Shown here in pieces: positions 7,893-14,545 of a DNA stretch of 15,903 nt. Numbering within the stretch: the stretch's first letter is position 1; every line of letters begins with the position of its first letter. A program made the translations under genes and the position numbers. Below the pieces are notes generated by a model. It saw nothing but the letters and a program-made list of their open reading frames with translations, searched no databases and was not told where the DNA came from. The stretch comes from Planctomycetaceae bacterium UBA6894. GTDB lineage: Bacteria > Planctomycetota > Planctomycetia > Gemmatales > Gemmataceae. Location of the stretch: contig DKBS01000088.1 of assembly GCA_002451275.1 (NCBI GenBank), positions 1,209-17,111 of the forward strand, in the 5' to 3' direction.

Positions 7893-8978
7893 TTGGACAG
7901 CCGCGACAGCAAGAAATCTTCCGGCCTGGCGGTCATTGACCTGCTTGAAAGGGGTCTTTCCGGCCCGGCAAAACCCTTTTATGTCGTTGTGGGGAAAGAC
8001 GAATTCCTGCGCAGGCACGCCTGCCGTATGGTGCGGGAATTGGTTCATGGAAAGCCTGACCCCTCGTGTGAAACCGCGGGAACCGTTGTTCGGGTTGAAG
8101 GCGACCATCTGGACCTGGCAGCCTTTTTGGATGAATTGGGAACCGCTTCGCTTTTTGGCGGCAAGACCCTGATCCGAGTGGATGACGCGGACGACTTCAT
8201 CTCAAAAAACCGTCAAGCCCTGGAAAAACATTTCGCCACACCTGCCTGGCCAGGCGTGGCCCTTCTGATTGTGGACAGTTGGCCCTCGAACACACGACTG
8301 GCCAAACTGACCCCGAACGATTCCTTACTGCGCTGCGAGGTGGCAGAAAGGTTCAACATCGCCGCATGGGCCCGCGCCTGGTGCAAACTAACCCAACAGG
8401 TGGAACTGGCGGCAGATGCGGCACGGAGCCTTGAGGAACTTCTTGGCAAGGATCTGGGCCGGCTGGCCCAGGAAATCTCAAAGCTCGCCGGTTCGCTTCC
8501 GGAGGGAAGCAAAACGGTCACCGCGGACATGGTGGACCAGCTTGTTTCCGGTGGCACCCAGGAGGTGGTCTGGAAAATCTTCAACGCGATCAGCGCTGGA
8601 AACCCCAACCAGGCCCTGTCGATCCTGGATGACCAATACATTTCCGGCAATTCGGTGGAAAGCAGCATGAAACTCCAGGGGGCCCTGGCGTTCCAGTTGC
8701 GAAAAATCGCCAGAGCCGCCCGGCGGGCCAAGTCGGGCGCGACCGGCGGGCTGGCCCACGCTATGACCGAGGCGGGTATCCGGCCTGGCTTTTTCCAGAA
8801 AGATGCCGAGTCGCTGATGCGGCATCTGGGCGGGCGCCGGCTATTCCGGCTCATGGAAGACCTGGTTCGCACGGACCTGGCACTCAAAGGCGGCAGCAAA
8901 TTGCCGCAGCGCACCGTCCTTGAAAAATTGATTGTGAAGCTTGCCGTTCAGGAAAATCGGTCCCCGCGTGGAGGCTGA
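7893..8978 (+). CDS. holA: DNA polymerase III subunit delta
   Basis: 361 aa. The clamp-loader delta subunit, which opens the beta sliding clamp during replication. Seen: the N-terminal block FYVVVGKDEFLRRHAC (29-44), the ASLFGGKTLIRVDDADDF block (85-102), the helical KDLGRLAQEISKLAG (186-200) with TADMVDQLVSG, then WKIFNAISAGNPNQAL and a C-terminal collar domain ending PQRTVLEKLIVKL. Start: TTG at 7893 with GGAG (7881-7884) 8 nt upstream; no ATG gives the full N-terminal block. 134 nt downstream of the nuclease gene and 6 nt before pdxA. The family is divergent, but block order and length fit well. Confidence 0.9.
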   Translation: MDSRDSKKSSGLAVIDLLERGLSGPAKPFYVVVGKDEFLRRHACRMVRELVHGKPDPSCETAGTVVRVEGDHLDLAAFLDELGTASLFGGKTLIRVDDADDFISKNRQALEKHFATPAWPGVALLIVDSWPSNTRLAKLTPNDSLLRCEVAERFNIAAWARAWCKLTQQVELAADAARSLEELLGKDLGRLAQEISKLAGSLPEGSKTVTADMVDQLVSGGTQEVVWKIFNAISAGNPNQALSILDDQYISGNSVESSMKLQGALAFQLRKIARAARRAKSGATGGLAHAMTEAGIRPGFFQKDAESLMRHLGGRRLFRLMEDLVRTDLALKGGSKLPQRTVLEKLIVKLAVQENRSPRGG

Positions 8979-8984
8979 GTCAGC

Positions 8985-10010
8985 ATGCTGAACCCGCCCA
9001 ACAAGCTTCCCCTCTTGGCGTTTACCCTTGGGGACGTCACCGGTATCGGGCCAGAAATCATCGTTCGCGGGTGGGCCGGATTGTGCGACCTGTGCCGCCC
9101 CGTGGTGGCCGGCGATGCCGCAATCCTGCGGCGTGCCATGAAACTGGTCCATGGCACGCGGGTGGGGCTCCGCCAACTGACAACGCCGGAAGAGGCCATG
9201 GGCCAGGCCGATCAGGTGGAGTTTGTCCAGGTTTCCACTGCCGACCTGGCTTCCGTGGCACCGGGAACGATTGACGCGCAGGCGGGTCAGGCGGCCTATG
9301 ACTTCCTGATCTGGTCCATCGACCAGGCATTGGCCCGGCGCATTGATGGCATCGTGACCGCGCCGCTTCACAAGGAGAGCCTGGCGGCAGCGGGGATCAG
9401 ACACCCCGGCCATACCGAAATCCTCGCGGAACGCACCGGCACCCGACAATTCGCGATGGTTTTGGCCATCGAGGGGCTGGCAGTCATCCATCAAACCCTG
9501 CACATGGCTCTGCGCGATGTTTTCAAGCATCTTGATCCCGTGTCCATCGGTGAAAAAGCAGTACTGCTGCAAACCCTTTTAAAGGATTTGGGGGTGGCAG
9601 CCCCCCGTTTGGGCCTAGCCGCATTGAACCCCCATGCGGGAGAACATGGCCTGTTCGGGGATGAGGAAGAAACCATCCTAAGGCCCTTGGGGGGCCGACT
9701 CCGCGATCAAGGGATCAACATCCAGGGGCCTATTCCTGCCGACACACTGTTTCAAAGAGCGGTTGCGGGTGAGTTCGACGGGGTTGTGGCCCTGTACCAC
9801 GACCAGGGCCACATCGCCCTGAAACTGGCCGGACGCGGGCGGGCTGTGAACATTTCCGCGGGGTTGCCCATCGTGCGGACCTCCGTCGCCCATGGCACAG
9901 CCTTTGATATTGCCTGGCAGGGCAAAGCCGATGCGGAAAGTCTACTCACAGCCACCCGCTACGCAGCGGGCCTGGCCCGGGCCAGAAACCTGGTTCGCCT
10001 GGCTTGGTAG
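8985..10010 (+). CDS. pdxA: 4-hydroxythreonine-4-phosphate dehydrogenase, vitamin B6 biosynthesis
   Basis: 341 aa. NAD-dependent oxidation of 4-phosphohydroxy-threonine in the DXP-dependent pyridoxal phosphate pathway. Seen: GDVTGIGPEI (16-25), HPGHTEILAERTG (140-152), metal-binding His173 (TLHMALRDV), His217 (NPHAGEHGLFGDE) and His272 (YHDQGH), plus GPIPADTLF and TSVAHGTAFDIA. The last motif has Ala where E. coli has Asp (TSVDHGTA). ATG start with GGAGG (8970-8974) 10 nt upstream, lying in the end of holA; the 6-nt gap indicates co-transcription with holA. The PLP made serves GcvP and CysK encoded nearby. A PdxA2-type sugar-acid role is possible but neighbours give no support. Confidence 0.95.
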   Translation: MLNPPNKLPLLAFTLGDVTGIGPEIIVRGWAGLCDLCRPVVAGDAAILRRAMKLVHGTRVGLRQLTTPEEAMGQADQVEFVQVSTADLASVAPGTIDAQAGQAAYDFLIWSIDQALARRIDGIVTAPLHKESLAAAGIRHPGHTEILAERTGTRQFAMVLAIEGLAVIHQTLHMALRDVFKHLDPVSIGEKAVLLQTLLKDLGVAAPRLGLAALNPHAGEHGLFGDEEETILRPLGGRLRDQGINIQGPIPADTLFQRAVAGEFDGVVALYHDQGHIALKLAGRGRAVNISAGLPIVRTSVAHGTAFDIAWQGKADAESLLTATRYAAGLARARNLVRLAW

Positions 10011-10142
10011 CCAAAAGGACATACCCCTGCCAGTATCTCGGCAAGCAAATGCCTGACCAACTTGATAAACTTGCCCTCATAAACCCGGTTGAGCATTGTG
10101 AATGCGACTCCGGCAACCAGGGCCCGGGAATTAGCACCTTCC

Positions 10143-10166
10143 TCCGGGAGGTGACACCTCCCCGGA
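10143..10166 (+). promoter_or_regulatory. Strong hairpin in the cysK leader
   Basis: TCCGGGAGGT (10143-10152) pairs with ACCTCCC-C-GGA (10156-10166) around a GAC loop: ten pairs with one bulged C. No T run follows. It ends 12 nt before the cysK ribosome site (AGGGGA, 10179-10184). One arm (GGGAGGTGA) looks like a ribosome site and the other (ACCTCC) like an anti-Shine-Dalgarno. Role inferred: translational control, RNA stability or pdxA 3' end. Confidence 0.5.
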
Positions 10167-10194
10167 CACCGCGAAATCAGGGGAAACCAGTAGC

Positions 10195-11157
10195 ATGAGC
10201 ACCACCACAGGCCGGGGTAAAACCTACGACAACATCACCGAATGCGTTGGCAACACCCCATTGATCCGCCTTCGCCGGGTGGTGGACGGGGCGAGGGCCA
10301 CCGTTCTGGGCAAACTTGAAAACTTCAACCCGCTGTGGTCCGTGAAGGATCGCATCGGTGTGGCGATGATTGAGGACGCCGAGAAAAACGGCAAAATCAA
10401 GCCTGGAACGGTGATCATTGAGCCAACCAGTGGCAACACAGGTATCGGGCTGGCATTCACCTGCGCCGCCAAAGGCTACAAGCTTCTGGTAACCATGCCG
10501 GAAACCATGAGTCTGGAAAGGCGCCGCCTGCTGAAGGCATTTGGCGCAGAAATCGTTCTGACCCCGGGCGATCAGGGCATGCGCGGTGCGGTGAACAAGG
10601 CGGAGGAGCTGGTGCGGGAGCATCCAAACGCCTACATGCCCATGCAATTCAACAACCCCTCCAACCCCGAAATCCACAGAAAAACCACCGCCGAGGAGAT
10701 TTGGCGGGACACCAACGGGAAGGTGGACATTTTTGTTTCCGGGGTGGGTACAGGCGGCACAATCACCGGTGTGGGCGAAGTGCTGAAGGCCCGCAACCCC
10801 GCCGTGAAGATCGTGGGCGTTGAGCCGGCCACCAGCCCGGTGATCACCCAAAAGCGGGCGGGGCAAGACATCAAGCCCGGCCGCCACAAGATCCAGGGAA
10901 TTGGCGCGGGATTCATCCCGGGGATCCTGAATGTAGACATCATCGATGAGGTGATCCAAGTTCAGGACGATGATGCCTTCGCTGTCGCCCGCCGGTTGGC
11001 AAAGGAAGAAGGTATGTTGTGCGGTATTTCCTGCGGGGCAGCCGCGCATGCGGCCCTCGCCTTGGCCCATCGGCCAGAAAATGCCGGCAAAACCATTGTG
11101 GTGATCCTTCCGGACTTGGGCGAGCGGTACCTGTCCACCCCCCTGTACCCCGAATGA
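10195..11157 (+). CDS. cysK: Cysteine synthase (O-acetylserine sulfhydrylase), PLP enzyme
   Basis: 320 aa, standard length. Makes cysteine from O-acetylserine and sulfide in the cytoplasm. Seen: VGNTPLIRL near the N-terminus, the PLP lysine Lys51 in NPLWSVKDRIG, the substrate loop PTSGNTGIGLAF (77-88), the phosphate-binding GVGTGGTITGVG, and SCGAAAHAAL near the C-terminus with the PLP-ring serine. Start ATG with AGGGGA 10 nt upstream. 184 nt separate it from pdxA; this leader carries a strong hairpin and a 49-codon ORF whose stop overlaps the cysK ATG. Cystathionine beta-synthase-like activity cannot be excluded from fold alone, but length and motifs fit CysK. Confidence 0.95.
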   Translation: MSTTTGRGKTYDNITECVGNTPLIRLRRVVDGARATVLGKLENFNPLWSVKDRIGVAMIEDAEKNGKIKPGTVIIEPTSGNTGIGLAFTCAAKGYKLLVTMPETMSLERRRLLKAFGAEIVLTPGDQGMRGAVNKAEELVREHPNAYMPMQFNNPSNPEIHRKTTAEEIWRDTNGKVDIFVSGVGTGGTITGVGEVLKARNPAVKIVGVEPATSPVITQKRAGQDIKPGRHKIQGIGAGFIPGILNVDIIDEVIQVQDDDAFAVARRLAKEEGMLCGISCGAAAHAALALAHRPENAGKTIVVILPDLGERYLSTPLYPE

Positions 11158-11247
11158 ACCCGGCCTTGGCCATTTTTGGCAAATTGGGCAAGAAAACTTT
11201 ACCCCAGCTCCACAACACCTGTTCAATCGACTCCTAAGCCCTTTGGG

Positions 11248-11277
11248 TTGGCGAGTTTGGGACGGGTGTTGTATGCT
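11248..11277 (+). promoter_or_regulatory. Candidate sigma-70 promoter for rpsA
   Basis: TTGGCG (11248-11253) and TATGCT (11272-11277) are separated by 18 nt. Transcription would start near 11284, just before the leader hairpin, leaving a leader of about 113 nt before the rpsA ATG. Match is moderate; no experimental support. Confidence 0.4.
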
Positions 11278-11286
11278 TGCTTATTG

Positions 11287-11339
11287 GCGCAAGACGGAAG
11301 CCAGCCGGAGGTTCCGGCCGGCCTTGCGTGCTTATTTTC
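11287..11339 (+). terminator. Terminator-like nested hairpin in the rpsA leader (possible attenuator)
   Basis: CGCAAG (11288-11293) pairs with CTTGCG (11323-11328), with a further G-T pair outside. Inside lies a perfect GCCGGA (11304-11309) / TCCGGC (11313-11318) stem with a GGT loop. A T-rich tract TTATTTT follows at 11332-11338. It sits between the candidate promoter and the rpsA ATG, so it could attenuate rpsA; it could also simply end the cysK transcript. Confidence 0.45.
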
Positions 11340-11396
11340 CTTCAGTCTGGCGTTTCCGGTGTTTTGCCGGTCGCCCATCCAGGACCCCCAACCCCC

Positions 11397-13220
11397 ATGG
11401 TTAACAGGAATCTCCTCCGCGAATTTGACCTCGGCGACGAGGATTTGAGCCAATTCGAGCAGGCATTTGCCAAGCCGGAAACCGGTGGCACCAGCGAAAA
11501 CTGGTTCCAAGAAGAAAAGCAAGCGTACGAGGCCAACAAGCTGGTCAACGGCAAGGTCACCCGCATCGTTGGCGACAAGGTGATCATCGACATCGGCTAC
11601 AAGAGCGAAGGCGAGATTCCACTCGAGGAGTGGAAGGAAGAGGGCAACCCCAATCCCGTCCTTCCCAACGTGGGCGACGAGGTCCAGGTTCTCCTGGATT
11701 CGGTGGAAGACGAGTCCGGCACGATCATCCTGAGCTTCCGCAAGGCCAAGCGCCAAAAAGAGTGGGAAGCGATCATTGAGAAGCACAAGGAAGGCGATGT
11801 TGTCGCCGGCCATGTGACCAAGAAGATCAAGGGCGGCCTTCTGGTGAATATCGGCGTGAATGTTTTCCTGCCCGCATCGCAGGTCGACATCCGCCGTCCG
11901 CCGGATATCGGCGAGTACTGCGGCAAGACGATCGACTGCAAAATCCTCAAGATCGACGAGATTCGCCGCAATATCGTGGTGAGCCGCCGCAAGCTGCTGG
12001 AAGACCAGCGCGAGGACATGAAGCGCGCCCTGCTGTCGGAGATTCAACCGGGCCAGATCCGCAAGGGTATCGTCAAGAACATCGCCGACTTCGGCGCATT
12101 CGTCGACCTGGGTGGCATCGACGGCCTGTTGCATATCACCGACATGACCTGGGGCCGCATCAGCAACCCCCACGAGGTTGTGAAGATCGATCAGCCGATC
12201 GAGGTCTACATCATCAATGTGGATCGCGAGCGTGAGAAGATCGCCTTGGGCCTGAAGCAAAAGACCCAGAGCCCTTGGTCGAATGTCCAGGATCGCTACC
12301 CGATTGGCAGCAAGCACAACGGCGAAGTGGTCAATGTGATGAACTACGGCGCTTTCGTGAAGCTGGAGGAAGGCATCGAAGGCCTGGTCCACATCTCCGA
12401 AATGAGCTGGACCAAGCGCATCAACCACCCCAGCGAGCTGGTATCCATCGGCGACCAGGTGGAAGTGCAGGTCCTGAATATCAATCGGGACAAGCAGGAA
12501 ATCTCCCTGGGCATGAAGCAGGTCCAGCCGAACCCCTGGGACAAGGTGGCCGAGCGCTATCCCAAGGACACCGTGGTCACCGGTGTGGTGCGCAACCTCA
12601 CCAACTACGGCGCTTTCGTAGAAATCGAGGAAGGCATCGACGGCCTGCTGCATGTCTCCGACATCAGCTGGGTCCGGAAGGTGTCGCACCCGTCCGAGGT
12701 TCTGCAAAAGGGCGAATCGGTTACCTGCATCGTTCTGAATGTGGACCAGGAGCGCAAACGCATCGCCCTGGGCCTCAAGCAGATGAAGAACGACCCGTGG
12801 GACACCGACATCCCCTCCCGGTACCAGTTGGGCGATGTGAAGCGTGGAAAGGTGACCAAAATCACCAATTTCGGCGTCTTCATCGAGATGGAGCCTGGTC
12901 TGGAAGGACTACTGCATATTTCGGAGCTTTCGGACCAGAAGGTCGAAAATCCCGAGACGCTGGTGCAGGTTGGCGATGAGATCGAGGTCAAGGTGCTGCG
13001 CGTCGATGTGCCAGATCGGAAGATCGGCCTGAGCCGCAAGCGCCTGAACTGGACCCCAGAGCAGGATGCCGCCAATCCACCTGCCCCCGCAGCCCTTTCT
13101 TCCGGTGGCTCGAGCAGCTCGGCTCCACCGGCTGGTGGCACCTCGAAGGCGCAAACCCGCACAGACCTGCGCGGCGGTACCGGTTCGGGTGGCGATCTGG
13201 TCTCCCTGCCCGAAGGCTGA
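11397..13220 (+). CDS. rpsA: 30S ribosomal protein S1, six S1 RNA-binding domains
   Basis: 607 aa. Binds mRNA on the 30S subunit and promotes initiation, especially on messages with weak Shine-Dalgarno sites. Seen: N-terminal MVNRNLLREFDLGDEDLSQF; six S1 domains at about 47-117, 132-203, 218-288, 303-376, 390-463 and 477-550, the last four with FGAF/YGAF/FGVF and GLLHI/GLVHI core motifs; then a Gly/Ser/Pro-rich tail (551-607). Start: the frame is open back to 11277, but that start lies in the candidate promoter; ATG 11397 gives the family N-terminus. No good Shine-Dalgarno precedes it (AGGA is about 14 nt away), as is common for S1 genes. Codon use is strongly biased (GGC, AAG, ATC, GAG), fitting high expression, and creates long antisense open frames. 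May autoregulate through its leader. Confidence 0.96.
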   Translation: MVNRNLLREFDLGDEDLSQFEQAFAKPETGGTSENWFQEEKQAYEANKLVNGKVTRIVGDKVIIDIGYKSEGEIPLEEWKEEGNPNPVLPNVGDEVQVLLDSVEDESGTIILSFRKAKRQKEWEAIIEKHKEGDVVAGHVTKKIKGGLLVNIGVNVFLPASQVDIRRPPDIGEYCGKTIDCKILKIDEIRRNIVVSRRKLLEDQREDMKRALLSEIQPGQIRKGIVKNIADFGAFVDLGGIDGLLHITDMTWGRISNPHEVVKIDQPIEVYIINVDREREKIALGLKQKTQSPWSNVQDRYPIGSKHNGEVVNVMNYGAFVKLEEGIEGLVHISEMSWTKRINHPSELVSIGDQVEVQVLNINRDKQEISLGMKQVQPNPWDKVAERYPKDTVVTGVVRNLTNYGAFVEIEEGIDGLLHVSDISWVRKVSHPSEVLQKGESVTCIVLNVDQERKRIALGLKQMKNDPWDTDIPSRYQLGDVKRGKVTKITNFGVFIEMEPGLEGLLHISELSDQKVENPETLVQVGDEIEVKVLRVDVPDRKIGLSRKRLNWTPEQDAANPPAPAALSSGGSSSSAPPAGGTSKAQTRTDLRGGTGSGGDLVSLPEG

Positions 13221-13244
13221 TAACCGTCAGCCCCTCCCCAAACC

Positions 13245-13276
13245 CCCAAACTGTGGAATTTTTGCCACAATTTGGG
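13245..13276 (+). terminator. Stem-loop 25 nt after the rpsA stop
   Basis: CCCAAACTGTGG (13245-13256) pairs with CCACAATTTGGG (13265-13276): eleven pairs and one C-A mismatch, with an 8-nt loop. The T run is in the loop and none follows the stem, so it is not a textbook terminator. It may protect or process the rpsA 3' end. Confidence 0.55.
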
Positions 13277-13292
13277 TCGGGGGGTGTACAAT
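13262..13292 (+). promoter_or_regulatory. Candidate promoter for the sigma factor gene
   Basis: TTGCCA (13262-13267) and TACAAT (13287-13292) with a 19-nt spacer, slightly long. The -35 falls in the 3' arm of one stem-loop, and the start point (about 13299) falls at the 5' arm of the next. It would give a leader of about 300 nt. Confidence 0.3.
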
Positions 13293-13294
13293 TT

Positions 13295-13363
13295 GATTGA
13301 TTCAGGCGATTTTGGCCGGTTTTTGGATGCTTCCAGCCGGTCCGGATCGCCTGAATCAGTTTT
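13295..13363 (+). terminator. Long imperfect hairpin with a 13-bp perfect outer stem
   Basis: TGATTCAGGCGAT (13298-13310) and ATCGCCTGAATCA (13346-13358) are perfect inverted repeats, extended by three more pairs including G-T. Inside, GGCCGG (13314-13319) pairs with CCGGTC (13337-13342), and TGGA with TCCA around a TGCT loop. TTTT follows at 13360-13363. Best guess is the rpsA terminator; it could also be a leader structure of the sigma mRNA or a palindromic repeat. Confidence 0.6.
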
Positions 13364-13594
13364 AACGCCCATGGCGGTCTTGCCACTCGTGCAAGACATT
13401 CTTGTCCTGCGTGGACTGCAAGCGCTTGGTGGCTGGAAATCGGCCGGCGGACTTGCCTCACGTGTCTAATAAGGCCCCGGGCCGACGATAGACAGGTGTG
13501 GATCAAGGGGGCCGCTTGGAGCGGGTCAAACCCGCACCATGGCCGGAACGACCGGCAACTGTGCGGCCTCCTGGGATCCCGTGCCACGAGCCGG
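13364..13594 (+). promoter_or_regulatory. Structured, apparently non-coding leader of the sigma factor gene
   Basis: I see no convincing gene here. It contains many short inverted repeats: GCCAC/GTGGC (13382-13386, 13429-13433) enclosing CAAGA/TCTTG (13392-13396, 13400-13404), GTCC/GGAC and the palindrome CAAGCGCTTG (13419-13428); CCGC/GCGG (13512-13515, 13521-13524), which competes with GCGGGT/ACCCGC (13521-13526, 13530-13535); and GCCGG/CCGGC (13542-13546, 13552-13556). Short GC-rich stems arise easily by chance, so structure is only suggested. Confidence 0.35.
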
Positions 13595-14437
13595 ATGCCA
13601 ACTATGACGCGACCCCGCCGATCGTCCGAAGCGGTGCAAAGTCCACTAGAGACTTACCTCCGCGAGATCAACGAGACCGCGCTCCTCACCGCGGATGAGG
13701 AAAAGCAATTAGCCTACCGGATTGAGGACGGGGACGCGGCTGCCCGCGACCGCATGGTTCGCGCCAACCTTCGTTTGGTGGTCAATATCGCCCGCAGTTA
13801 TGTAGGCAAGGGGCTGGCCCTGCAGGACCTCATCGAGGAAGGCAACCTGGGCCTTTTGCGGGCGGTCGAGGGTTTCGACCCCACCATGAACACCCGCTTC
13901 AGCACCTATGCCAGCTACTGGATCAAGCAGTCCATCAAGCGGGCCCTGGTGAACACCGCGAAGACCATCCGTATTCCTGCCTACATGGTGGAGTTGCTGG
14001 CTAAATGGCGCCGTGCCTCCGCGAAACTGCAGGAAGAATTGGGGCGCACGCCGACCCATGAGGAAATCGGCCGGACCCTGGAGCTGTCGAAAAAGAAACT
14101 GGCAATCATCAAGAAAGCGATCCGCGTGCACGGCACGGTGCCCCAGACCGATCAGGGCGACTCGGGTTGGTCTCTTGATGAGATCGTGATGGATTCGCAG
14201 ACCAAGGCTCCCGACATCGAGATGGTCGAGGCAGACAACCTAAAAGAAGTCATGCGCCTTCTGGAGCACATGGACAAGCGCGAGGCAACCGTTCTGCGCC
14301 TGCGATTCGGGGTGGATGACGACCAACCACGCACGCTGAAGGAAATCGGCGAGCAACTCGGTCTGACCCGCGAACGCGTGCGCCAGATCGAGAGCGAAGC
14401 CCTCGGCAAATTGCGTGAAAGTCTTGAGGTTGAATGA
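13595..14437 (+). CDS. RNA polymerase sigma factor, SigA/RpoD-like (sigma-70 group 1/2), short form
   Basis: 280 aa from the chosen start; lacks region 1.1 and the large insert of E. coli RpoD. Directs RNA polymerase to -35/-10 promoters. Seen (280-aa numbering): region 1.2 SPLETYLREINETALLT (16-32); region 2 NLRLVVNIARSYVGKG and LIEEGNLGLLRAVEGFDP; region 2.3-2.4 FSTYASYWIKQSIKRAL (102-118); region 3 IPAYMVELLAKWRRA and GRTPTHEEIG; region 4 VLRLRFG and the helix-turn-helix TLKEIGEQLGLTRERVRQIE (247-266). Arg/Glu/Arg/Gln of the -35 reading helix are kept; in 2.3-2.4 the usual WWIRQAIT is YWIKQSIK. Start: ATG 13595 with GAG 5-8 nt upstream; ATG 13604 is equally possible, and the longer open frame to 13496 has no family support. 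Follows rpsA by 374 nt. Could be the primary sigma or an RpoS-like group 2 factor. Confidence 0.93.
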   Translation: MPTMTRPRRSSEAVQSPLETYLREINETALLTADEEKQLAYRIEDGDAAARDRMVRANLRLVVNIARSYVGKGLALQDLIEEGNLGLLRAVEGFDPTMNTRFSTYASYWIKQSIKRALVNTAKTIRIPAYMVELLAKWRRASAKLQEELGRTPTHEEIGRTLELSKKKLAIIKKAIRVHGTVPQTDQGDSGWSLDEIVMDSQTKAPDIEMVEADNLKEVMRLLEHMDKREATVLRLRFGVDDDQPRTLKEIGEQLGLTRERVRQIESEALGKLRESLEVE

Positions 14438-14545
14438 CCCCTTCGGGAATTTTCAGCTTCCAAAAGATCCCCTGAACCCGCAAGGCCCGTACGCACGATA
14501 CATCCCTTAGAACCGTTCACTCTTCTCCCGCACGAGAGGTGATAG

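Noticed and set aside
10177..11226. 349-codon open frame antisense to cysK
   Set aside because: Fully overlaps the well-supported cysK gene; composition rich in His/Gly/Cys without motifs is typical of a shadow frame.
11205..11240. T-arm-like sequence TGTTCAATCGACTCC suggesting a tRNA
   Set aside because: No matching acceptor, D-arm or anticodon stem could be found upstream.
11277..11396. 40-residue N-terminal extension of S1
   Set aside because: The upstream start lies at the candidate -10 and the extension has no family resemblance; MVNRNLLREF at 11397 is the family start.
11223..12707. 494-codon open frame antisense to rpsA
   Set aside because: It mirrors the strongly biased rpsA codons, giving Asp/Leu/Val-rich low-information protein with no family motif; rpsA itself is certain.
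11301..13397. Shared words CCAGCCGG and GCAAGAC in the rpsA leader and the sigma leader
   Set aside because: They occur in opposite order, and words of 7-8 bases shared by two such regions are expected by chance.
13272..13469. 65-codon frame in the rpsA-sigma gap
   Set aside because: Runs through the perfect inverted repeat, has no ribosome site and no recognisable features; structure explains the region better.
14438..14460. Small hairpin with a TTCG loop after the sigma stop
   Set aside because: Only two or three pairs before the stem breaks; too weak to call a terminator despite the following AATTTT.
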